Origin: Mucilaginibacter corticis
GTDB lineage: Bacteria > Bacteroidota > Bacteroidia > Sphingobacteriales > Sphingobacteriaceae
Direction: 5' to 3'
Assembly: GCF_007558865.1 (NCBI RefSeq)
Contig: NZ_VLPK01000008.1
Span: 62,001 to 126,000 of the forward strand
Length of the DNA stretch: 64,000 nucleotides
Position numbers and translations under genes: made by a program. A model generated the notes under the pieces. It did no database searches. It was given only the letters and a program-made list of their open reading frames with translations, and was not told the DNA's origin. Below, one piece after another: positions 25,554-32,917 of this stretch. Within the stretch, counting starts at the first letter, position 1; each line of letters opens with the position of its first letter.

Positions 25554-25745
25554 ATGAAAATTCCGGGAATTACGGTCCATAACAAATATTTCTATTACAC
25601 TGGCAATGTGCTGATGGGAATAGGGATCTACCTGGATTTAACCAACAAAGCAAGCTATAATGCGATCAGTATATTACTTGTTTCAGGATTCTTACTGATG
25701 TTATTAGGCGTAAAAAAGCCAAAACAAAATAAGGATATGGTTTAA
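25554..25745 (+). CDS. Very small membrane protein ending the SatD operon
   Basis: A 63-residue protein with two hydrophobic stretches (about 12-28 and 35-53) and a basic tail (KKPKQNKD). It begins 3 bases after the upstream membrane protein and faces a convergent acyltransferase gene 11 bases further on. No family recognised. Operon position and clean hydrophobic pattern support a real gene. Confidence 0.6.
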   Translation: MKIPGITVHNKYFYYTGNVLMGIGIYLDLTNKASYNAISILLVSGFLLMLLGVKKPKQNKDMV

Positions 25746-25756
25746 AAGTCAGGACC

Positions 25757-26881
25757 TTACCTAATTTTTCCCTTGTTATATTTAAGCTTTTCTTTTATTT
25801 TAAGGAAATACCATTCATATTGGTATGAAAAAAAGGCAATAACAAAAACAACCCCAATTTTAAATATAACTAATTGCCACAGCGGTAATCCGTGCAAATA
25901 ACGCATCCAGGGCTGCCAGGTATTTGAGCCTATAAACAGCTGCTGCCATATATAGAGGCTATAAGAAAGAATGCCGATGCGCATCAATATTTTTGATGTT
26001 AAAATTCGGATTAACGGCCCTTTTTGCCCGAAAGAAAAAATAATAACAAAAGCCATCAATATTGCAGAAATGTACTCGCTGGCATATTTTGTATAAAGCT
26101 GGAAATTACGTGTACGAATAATAATTGCAATAACTAATAAAATAATGTCCCCAAAGGCATATAACCGCGAAGCTTTTAGTGTGATCATTTGTTTGAAAAC
26201 CATTATCGCACATACGGACCCGATCAGGATGATGACCGGTCCCTTCCAGAAAGCATACATACAGGATTTTACAAACAATCCTCCTCCAGCAATAGTCGGA
26301 AAACAGGTAGCTGCTATACACGTGAGCGGTACAACGGTTATCAGCAGCAGCCCGACAATAAAATAACATTCTAAATTAAACACTAACAACAATGGGAATA
26401 CCAGGTAAAATTGTTCTTCGACAGCTAATGACCAAAAATGCGCGGTATAATAGGAGCCGCCCATGGGTAAATTAGTGATAAAAGTTCCGGCTCCGATAAA
26501 ATCAAAGGCGCTAAGATGTAGCCGGAATATAATGTTCAATATGGCCAAGACGACAAGGAACAGATAGGCGACCGGCAATATCCGAAGGGCGCGACGGATA
26601 TAAAAATATTTGAGTGATATCTTTCCGTTCGTCACTTTCTCTTTAAGCAGCAAGGTGGTGATCAAAAAACCACTAATAATAAAGAATAAGTGAACCCCGG
26701 TATCGCTTTCGATCAGCATCCCGGATGTGTGGTATAAATATTTATTTATTCCAAAATGGGGCAATAACACCATTAATATCGCCAGGCCCCGCAATCCGTC
26801 TAAAAAAGGAAAATAATTCGCTGTTAAAGGCTCAGGTATAGTGAGGATGGGCGATTTTATTATTTTAATGAGTCTTTTCAA
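25757..26881 (-). CDS. Acyltransferase family 3 membrane protein (OafA/YrhL type)
   Basis: A 374-residue protein with about ten membrane helices belonging to the acyltransferase-3 family, which moves acetyl or other acyl groups onto surface sugars. The opening FPFLDGLRGLAILMVLLPHFG includes the essential His42; GVHLFFIISGFLITTLL, FYIRRALRILP and FWSLAVEEQFYLVFPLL are family landmarks. It lies 20 bases downstream of the helicase gene on the same strand, so it may share its transcript. It is separate from the polysaccharide operon at 32 kb but could modify the same surface glycan. Confidence 0.9.
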   Translation of the reverse strand: MKRLIKIIKSPILTIPEPLTANYFPFLDGLRGLAILMVLLPHFGINKYLYHTSGMLIESDTGVHLFFIISGFLITTLLLKEKVTNGKISLKYFYIRRALRILPVAYLFLVVLAILNIIFRLHLSAFDFIGAGTFITNLPMGGSYYTAHFWSLAVEEQFYLVFPLLLVFNLECYFIVGLLLITVVPLTCIAATCFPTIAGGGLFVKSCMYAFWKGPVIILIGSVCAIMVFKQMITLKASRLYAFGDIILLVIAIIIRTRNFQLYTKYASEYISAILMAFVIIFSFGQKGPLIRILTSKILMRIGILSYSLYIWQQLFIGSNTWQPWMRYLHGLPLWQLVIFKIGVVFVIAFFSYQYEWYFLKIKEKLKYNKGKIR

Positions 26882-26901
26882 AGCGGTAATTTACAATAAT
26901 C

Positions 26902-28719
26902 TTATTGATAATCCCAGGCGCTTTGGTAGCCGCCCAGTTTTTCTGCATAGGCGATCAATTCCTCGAAGAAGGGCGTTTGGGCGAGGGTGGTACTGTCACC
27001 GACCAGAACGATTTTGAGTTTGGCACGGGTCATGGCGACATTAAGACGGCGGTAGTCTTTAAGAAAGCCTATCTGTCCGTCCGCGTTACTGCGGGTGAGT
27101 GAAATATAGATGATGTCACGTTCCTGTCCCTGGAAGCTGTCTACAGTATTAACTTCAATTGACGTAGCTAACAGCAATTCTTTCAGTAGCTTAACTTGTT
27201 CCCTGTACGGTGCGATAACGCCGACGCTGACCCTTTTGTAGTTTTGTTCGCTGATATGACGAACGACAAAGGAGGCTTCTTCCGGGTTGCGGATACTGTT
27301 GCCTTCAATCTGCTCCTGGTAACCGGTACCTGCGGTGTCTATAAAGGTAAAAGGCAGGTCATCCGGCCGCCATAATCGATTGGCCACTAACATATTTGCA
27401 GTTAATAGGTTATTGTAAAACTTTAAGGATGAAAAACCCATGATGGCCTTGTTCATCCGGTATTGTTCATTCAGCAGGGTAACAGCTCCGGGATGCAGCT
27501 TTACGGCTTTCTCCAGCAAAGTGACTTTTAAGCCATTCTGCTGCGATTTAACGGTCGGCGGGAGCTGGAGGTGGTCGCCAGCCAAAACAAGGCGCTGTGC
27601 CTTTAAAATAGGGATCCAGGCTGCCGGTTCCAGTGACTGGCCGGCTTCGTCGATCACGACTGTTCTGAACTTCAGTTTTTTGATGGTATAATGAACCGCA
27701 CCGACGAGGGTGGAGGTGATGACCCGGGCTTTGCTGATCACATCTTCGGCCACAAATTCTTCGATCCGGGCTACATCGCGCATGATCCGGTGTGCTCCAT
27801 CGAAAAGCGCTTTGCGCTGTTCTCGTTCGGCATTTCCGAAGCTGCGTTTGTACTTGTGCGCCATGTTTTTGAATTCGGCGGCTTGTTTTTTAAGTTTTTT
27901 GGCGGCTTTGAGCTGTTCATGGGTACCCATGCGGGCATCCAGCGTGAGATTTTGCAGTTGGTCACTCACACGCACAGGGTTACCGATGCGTAAAACATGA
28001 ATTCCGCTGTCAGCTAATTTTTCACTCAGCAGGTCTACAGCGGTATTACTGGGTGCCACCACCAGAATTTGCGGTTCACCGGCTGCTATCAGCGCATGGA
28101 TAGCGGCTACGATAGTTGTCGTTTTGCCGGTGCCCGGTGGACCGTGGACTATGGCCAGTTCCTGTGCGCCTAATATATTTGCTACGGCCGTTTGCTGTGA
28201 ACAGTTCAGACTTTCGTTTTGGTAGATAGGTGACGTAAAACCCGGACTCGCGCTTCCGGTAAGGACCCGGATCAATTGACTGTCTGATTTTTCTGCTTGT
28301 CTGAGCGCGTCCCGCATTTCGTCATAACTGTACGCGTCGAAAAGCAAATCTATCCCTAATTTGCCCTGGCCGGCCCAGTCGGGGAGCTCTTCGGTTAACA
28401 AGGTGATGCGCATGCGGTCATTTCCAATGTAAGTCACCGTGCCGTTGACCCGGTCCAGGGTATTGTGGTTGGAAAAAAACGCGACCGGGCTGCCGAAACG
28501 AAACTGGTGATCCAGCTCCTTATGCGTGGTGCGCTCGACCTCGATGCTCAGGTAATCCCCCCGTACGGCTTCGGTATGGCGGATCGCGACAGGGTACCAG
28601 GCCTGCCCGTTATCGCGGCGCCGTACCACGCCGGTGCCTTCTGTCAATTCCTTAAACGCTGCTTCGTCCGCTGCGCGTTCTGCGGCCAGTAATTCTGCTA
28701 ATTCGCTGAAATAACTCAT
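26902..28719 (-). CDS. SF1B Upf1-like DNA/RNA helicase
   Basis: A 605-residue superfamily 1B helicase resembling IGHMBP2/Upf1-type enzymes of bacteria. A beta-barrel-like N-terminal region (about 35-130) precedes motor motifs: Q-motif-like NESLNCSQQTAVA, Walker A GPPGTGKTTT (Lys199), Walker B VVIDEAGQSLEP, motif III LAGDHLQLPPT, motif IV LNEQYRMN, motif V VDSFQGQERD and motif VI RLNVAMTRAK. These proteins unwind nucleic acid 5' to 3'. The bacterial role is poorly defined. Nothing nearby suggests a defence context beyond general proximity to mobile-element relics. Confidence 0.92.
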   Translation of the reverse strand: MSYFSELAELLAAERAADEAAFKELTEGTGVVRRRDNGQAWYPVAIRHTEAVRGDYLSIEVERTTHKELDHQFRFGSPVAFFSNHNTLDRVNGTVTYIGNDRMRITLLTEELPDWAGQGKLGIDLLFDAYSYDEMRDALRQAEKSDSQLIRVLTGSASPGFTSPIYQNESLNCSQQTAVANILGAQELAIVHGPPGTGKTTTIVAAIHALIAAGEPQILVVAPSNTAVDLLSEKLADSGIHVLRIGNPVRVSDQLQNLTLDARMGTHEQLKAAKKLKKQAAEFKNMAHKYKRSFGNAEREQRKALFDGAHRIMRDVARIEEFVAEDVISKARVITSTLVGAVHYTIKKLKFRTVVIDEAGQSLEPAAWIPILKAQRLVLAGDHLQLPPTVKSQQNGLKVTLLEKAVKLHPGAVTLLNEQYRMNKAIMGFSSLKFYNNLLTANMLVANRLWRPDDLPFTFIDTAGTGYQEQIEGNSIRNPEEASFVVRHISEQNYKRVSVGVIAPYREQVKLLKELLLATSIEVNTVDSFQGQERDIIYISLTRSNADGQIGFLKDYRRLNVAMTRAKLKIVLVGDSTTLAQTPFFEELIAYAEKLGGYQSAWDYQ

Positions 28720-29169
28720 GGTTTCTTGAGCAGGATGATGGTGGTCAACACGGTGGCCAGGTCGGTTACAGCAATGGTCATAAAAACGGTGCCGCTAAGG
28801 CAATACAATAATAACAAAATTTAATTTGGCAATGATTAATGCCTGATCGATCCAATTACAATTTTCATAAATGTTAATTCTTATATTTGATTATGGTTTA
28901 AATATCAATGTTTAATATATGTTTATCTAAAGTGATTATTGAAGAATCAGAATCATAGCTGTTTCAACTATGGTGAAATCAATAATTAACAATTGAGGCA
29001 AATCAGGAAACCGGCTTGTTTGTAATGCAGATATGTTCAGGGCCTCATTCGCGTAATCAAAACATCAGTATTTGCAAGAAACCGTTTTAGAACAAGGCAA
29101 AACTTTTTTGATATTTAATCAACAATATTGTGCGACAATTGTAGATAGATCACGTGTGTTCCGAATGTA
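28720..29169. other. AT-rich intergenic region upstream of the transposase
   Basis: These 450 bases hold no supported gene. The right part should contain the left end of the transposable element, but I could not match inverted repeats to sequence after 30714. A short interrupted palindrome (CATAG ... CTATG near 28965) and TTGATATTTAATCAA (from about 29109) are visible and have no clear role. Confidence 0.45.
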
Positions 29170-30714
29170 GTGTACCGTTTCCAACTCGATATTGAAAAAG
29201 CCAATATTTTACGCCGCCGGTTTATCGACGGGGACTACCATTCGTGGGCGCTCGCTAAAGAATTAAATATCTCGACGACAACCACCTGGCGTTACCAGCG
29301 CGAATTTGAAAAGATTCGCGCTGAATATCCGGAACGATTAAAAGACTTCGGCTTTTACCCAAAAGAATCGCCAAGGCCACATTGGCAGACACCAAAATAT
29401 ACGGAATTTGTATTGATCGTGACCGCGCTGGCCGCCGAAGAAAAAACGTCCAAAATGAATACCGTTGCCATGTGGGAGAAATACCGCCTGCGCAGCGATA
29501 ATGCCTATACTTTGCCAACCTTTAAACGCGAGTTTATCCAATGGCTCCGGACAAGCGTAAAATTTGACCCGGTAAAGCTGCTGGACCGGATTGAACCTAA
29601 AGATATGTCCACACTTAAACATTGGCGGCAAAGCAATGACAAACGGCTCTGGCAGATCTCAAAAGCACTGACAATGGCCCAGCAGGGAGCTTCACGGATG
29701 GAGATTATTGACAAGGTAGAAACGGTTTACCACACCCTTACTTCGTGGATTGCCGGCTATAAAAAAAGCGGCCTGAAGGCATTTGATAAACCAAAATGTA
29801 TCCCTAATAAAATCGGGCCTGTCCTGGTTAAGGCAAGAAAAGAAAAATTATTCCGCCTGATTCACGAAACGCCAAAGGCCCATGGCCTGAACCGGACAAG
29901 CTGGAGCGCAAGAGCACTTACACTGGTTTACAACCGCCTTTACCAACCGACGCTCAATTATGGCCAAATCCGGTACTGCCTGGTCCAGATGGGTTATAAA
30001 TATCGAAAATCGAAGGAAATGCTGAGCAGCCCGGATCCTAAATTCCGGGAAAAGATCAAAAAAATTCAAAACATACTGCAAAAGCTGAAGCCGGATGAAA
30101 AGTTCTTTTCGATTGACGAATACGGCCCGGTTTCCATAAAGATCAAAGGCGGACGGACTTTAAAGCTTAAGACGGAAAGTCCGGATGTTGTGCCGGAAAA
30201 ACAAAAGGTAAAAGGCATGGTCATTTGTACCACGGCACTTGAACTTTCGACCAACCAGGTGACGCATTTTTATTCGCCGAAAAAAAACACTTTTGAAATG
30301 ACGCGGTTAATTGACGTATTGATAAACCAGTACCCTGACCAAAAAACGCTTTATCTATGCTGGGACGCGGCTAGCTGGCACAATTCGAAAATCCTGATGA
30401 CACATATCAACGATCATAATAAGTTAAAACAGGTGCAGATCAGGCTGGCGCCCCTGCCGGCAAGTACACAATTTTTGAATGTGGTTGAATCCGTATTCGC
30501 CGGCCTGGCAAAGGCGGTCATCCATAATAGCGACTACACCTGTGTGGATGAATGTAAACAAGCTATTGATCTGCATTTTTCGGCTCGTAACGCTTATTTT
30601 AAAGAACACCCTAAAAGGGCCGGCAAAAAAATTTGGGGAAAAGAGATCGTCAAAGCAAAATTCAGTGAGGATCATCATTGCCTGAATAGGCCAGCGATGA
30701 AAGGGAACAAATGA
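29170..30714 (+). mobile_element. IS630-like transposase with long N-terminal region
   Basis: A 514-residue DDE transposase of the IS630/Tc1-mariner superfamily. It begins with an HTH segment (about 15-45), has further DNA-binding helices to about 280, and a C-terminal RNase H-like core. The core shows Asp316 in FSIDEYGP, Asp399 in YLCWDAASWHNS and Glu440 in NVVESVFAGL. The spacing between the last two is 40 residues (DD40E), longer than the 34-35 usual for this superfamily, and the protein is longer than the common 340. Only GTG 29170 fits as start. Element ends and a TA target duplication were not identified; it appears uninterrupted. Confidence 0.85.
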
Positions 30715-30777
30715 GTCTGAATTTTATGAATTATATTTATTAAAAGCTTATTTTTGATCGACAGGACCGGCACAATA

Positions 30778-31056
30778 ATGAATAACACTATCGACGTTAT
30801 AACCACAGTTATATATTTATCAGTGAATCTTTCTGTCGGTTTTTTTGTCGGCAGGAACAGGAACTGCGGCTGGCAAATCGCCTGTTCAGCTGCATTTTTG
30901 CTGCCCGTACTTGGCCTTTTGCTCGTGTATTTTTCCCCAAAAAAAGAAACCATAACTGCAAGGCGCTTAAGACATATTACTCTATATGATAAGGGTCTGA
31001 TTGATGAAGAAGAACTGGCTTTGCTGGAAAATGCCGGTAATAGCTACGGTCATTAA
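30778..31056 (+). CDS. Small membrane protein with SHOCT-like tail
   Basis: A 92-residue protein with two hydrophobic helices (about 8-27 and 33-53) and a C-terminal segment HITLYDKGLIDEEELALLENAG, which resembles the SHOCT motif (short helix, G-I-x-x-E-E-F, helix) used for oligomer contacts. ATG 30778 is chosen over an upstream TTG at 30754, because the hydrophobic region starts soon after it. It stands alone between the transposase and a toxin pair. Function unknown. Confidence 0.6.
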   Translation: MNNTIDVITTVIYLSVNLSVGFFVGRNRNCGWQIACSAAFLLPVLGLLLVYFSPKKETITARRLRHITLYDKGLIDEEELALLENAGNSYGH

Positions 31057-31100
31057 AAGGACCCGATTGGTTTAAGTTTTCGCATTATCACTTGTTTAAT

Positions 31101-31108
31101 TACCTTTG
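31101..31108 (+). promoter_or_regulatory. Promoter -7 box of the toxin-antitoxin pair
   Basis: TACCTTTG matches the Bacteroidota -7 consensus TAnnTTTG exactly. A TTTC (31078-31081) 19 bases upstream is one mismatch from the -33 TTTG. The ATG at 31131 is 22 bases downstream, a normal leader length. Confidence 0.55.
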
Positions 31109-31130
31109 TTTAGATCCAAATCAAGTTTTC

Positions 31131-31343
31131 ATGAACAAGCAGACCGAAGGTCATTTATTAAAAAAAGGCGTGATGTATGATGATCCGTTTAAGATGACGA
31201 TCGCAGAGGAACGCGACTGGCAGGCCATACGCCAGGCCCGGACAAGGGAACGTGTATTTGCGGCAGGACAGGCATTGGTTTATGAATGGCGCGGGCGAAT
31301 GGTCGCTGAATACCCGGATAATATGGTTGATATTGTATCGTAA
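31131..31343 (+). CDS. Putative antitoxin partner of the zeta-type toxin
   Basis: A 70-residue hydrophilic protein beginning MNKQTEGHLLKKGVMYDDPF with the central segment EERDWQAIRQARTRERVFAAGQALVYEW. It is not recognisably the epsilon antitoxin. Its stop TAA overlaps the ATG of the downstream P-loop kinase by one base, the usual arrangement of antitoxin and toxin. ATG 31131 follows a consensus promoter; an upstream TTG at 31092 lies inside that promoter and was rejected. The antitoxin role rests on position alone. Confidence 0.6.
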   Translation: MNKQTEGHLLKKGVMYDDPFKMTIAEERDWQAIRQARTRERVFAAGQALVYEWRGRMVAEYPDNMVDIVS

Positions 31344-31921
31344 TGCCTGAATTATTTGTTATCGCGGGACCACCGGGGATCGGCAAAAGCATGAATGGTC
31401 AAGAATTCACCAGGGCCGGCATCGAAATCATCAATGAAAATGATAACTGGGTTGACGATCAAAAAAACGGCTTCAGCGACAGTGTCAAAAGGCAGCTCCG
31501 CGCCGGAAATGATTTTGCTTATGAGCTCAGCTTAAGTTCACGGGAACATTATGACTATATCAGAGCAGTTAAAGCGTTCAATCCGGGACATAAATTAATC
31601 GTCAACCTGTTTTTTACCGATTCTTTGCAGTTATGCTTCGACAGGGCCAGGAGCCGGCATGAAAACGGGTCACATTTCGTACCACCAGAGCGTATAGCGC
31701 AAATGTACAACGATATCATTCCTTTGTTGAAAAGCAATTTTGAAGTAATAGACACCCTACGATTGATTGATGCGAAGAAGACGGGACAATTTTCTCCGGC
31801 TGCGGAATACACCAGGGCCGGAAACCGTTTTATCGTGCGTGACTGGGAGCCAAAATGGTTACTGGACAATTTGCGGCCCTTTCTCGAACGGCGGCCCAAG
31901 CCTCAAACGAGCGGCTGCTAG
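31343..31921 (+). CDS. Zeta-toxin family P-loop kinase
   Basis: A 192-residue protein with Walker A GPPGIGKS (9-16, Lys15) and the zeta-like pattern of a second strand (EIINENDNW), an aspartate pair, the strand KLIVNLFFTD and a lid with arginines (CFDRARSRHENGSHFVPPERI). Zeta toxins phosphorylate UDP-N-acetylglucosamine and block cell-wall synthesis; more distant homologues have other substrates. It is translationally coupled to the 70-residue gene upstream. It lies 225 bases before a polysaccharide operon that itself consumes nucleotide sugars, but no link is shown. Confidence 0.78.
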   Translation: MPELFVIAGPPGIGKSMNGQEFTRAGIEIINENDNWVDDQKNGFSDSVKRQLRAGNDFAYELSLSSREHYDYIRAVKAFNPGHKLIVNLFFTDSLQLCFDRARSRHENGSHFVPPERIAQMYNDIIPLLKSNFEVIDTLRLIDAKKTGQFSPAAEYTRAGNRFIVRDWEPKWLLDNLRPFLERRPKPQTSGC

Positions 31922-32031
31922 TCACTTGTTAAAGTTAGAATTTTTACGAAGTTGTCAATAAACCGCCTGCCTGTACAGCATTTGTGGATAATTTTTATGG
32001 CAATGTCAATTGTGTTATCTCCGATTAGCCT

Positions 32032-32115
32032 AAATTCGGGACTTGTTTTCCGGGTTGCCCAGTTTAGAACATTTACTGTGTAAACTCACAATTTTATGTA
32101 AATTTGGACTTGTTC
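32032..32115 (+). promoter_or_regulatory. Candidate tandem promoters of the polysaccharide operon
   Basis: AAATTTGGACTTGTT (32100-32114) repeats an upstream AAATTCGGGACTTGTT (32032-32047). The downstream copy forms TAAATTTG (32099-32106), a perfect TAnnTTTG -7 box 40 bases before the first ATG; the upstream copy forms TAAATTCG with one mismatch. The -33 region of the downstream box is weak (TGTG). The 225 bases between the toxin gene and 32147 hold no ORF. Confidence 0.5.
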
Positions 32116-32146
32116 CTAATCTAATAAGACTAACAGACCAGTGCGT

Positions 32147-32917
32147 ATGCGTAAATTATTTTATCTGTGCTTAATCCTTTTTTTTACTTTGGGAATTACT
32201 TCTTGCGGAAAACAATACCAGGCTTTGTTCCAGCAGAAGAGCGCTTTGGAAAATGGCAATTATACAGATACCGTTAGTGACTACCGTATTAAACCACAGG
32301 ACCAGTTGCTGATCAGAAATTTGCAGGATATCAAATATATTGTCAGCCAGCCGGCAGATAGTCACGGGAACACCTCGGAAACGTCAGGACAGGGGCAAAC
32401 CTTCGAGGTGAAAACAGATGGGACAGTCACATTGCCGGTCATCAATACCGTTACCGTCGCCGGACTGACAAGAATCCAGGCAAAAAACCTGATAGAAGAT
32501 CTTTACCGGAAAAGTTTGCTTAAAGACCCGATAATTGATCTTAGGATCACCAATCTTAAAGTAACCATTTTCGGCGAAATAAAAACGCAGGGGAATTTTC
32601 CGTTGCTTAAAGACCGTACGACTTTATCCGAGGTCCTGGGCGACGCAGGCGGCATTACGGAAAGTGCAGATGAAACGAACATAGAAATCATTCGCGGAAC
32701 TGAGAAAAGACCGAAGGTTATCAAAATAGATCTGAGTAATATTAATTCGATCAACGATCCCCGGGCGATCGTGCAAAACGGCGATATGATCTATGTTTCA
32801 AAAAACAGACGCGCGATCCGTAACGACAAAATACAGAATTTTTCAGCTATTTATCAACCGGGTTTGATCGTTCTTAATACGCTATTGCTCATCTTTACGC
32901 TTGCGCGCATTAAATGA
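32147..32917 (+). CDS. Wza/BexD-like polysaccharide export lipoprotein
   Basis: A 256-residue outer-membrane export protein. The signal peptide ends in the lipobox GITSC (Cys about 20). The poly-export domain starts at YRIKPQDQLLIRNLQD (about 45-60), followed by the FEVKTDGTVTLPVI block and an SLBB-type domain (VTIFGEIKTQGNFPLLKDRTTLSEVLGDAGGI). A C-terminal hydrophobic helix (about 232-252) could span the outer membrane. It is shorter than enterobacterial Wza (about 380) but normal for Bacteroidota. It opens the operon; a GTG 6 bases upstream is an alternative start. The stop overlaps the kinase start as ATGA. Confidence 0.92.
   Translation: MRKLFYLCLILFFTLGITSCGKQYQALFQQKSALENGNYTDTVSDYRIKPQDQLLIRNLQDIKYIVSQPADSHGNTSETSGQGQTFEVKTDGTVTLPVINTVTVAGLTRIQAKNLIEDLYRKSLLKDPIIDLRITNLKVTIFGEIKTQGNFPLLKDRTTLSEVLGDAGGITESADETNIEIIRGTEKRPKVIKIDLSNINSINDPRAIVQNGDMIYVSKNRRAIRNDKIQNFSAIYQPGLIVLNTLLLIFTLARIK

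Noticed and set aside
28720..30777. Terminal inverted repeats of the IS630-like element
   Set aside because: No segment after 30714 matched, in reverse complement, the region upstream of 29170, so the element limits were not called.
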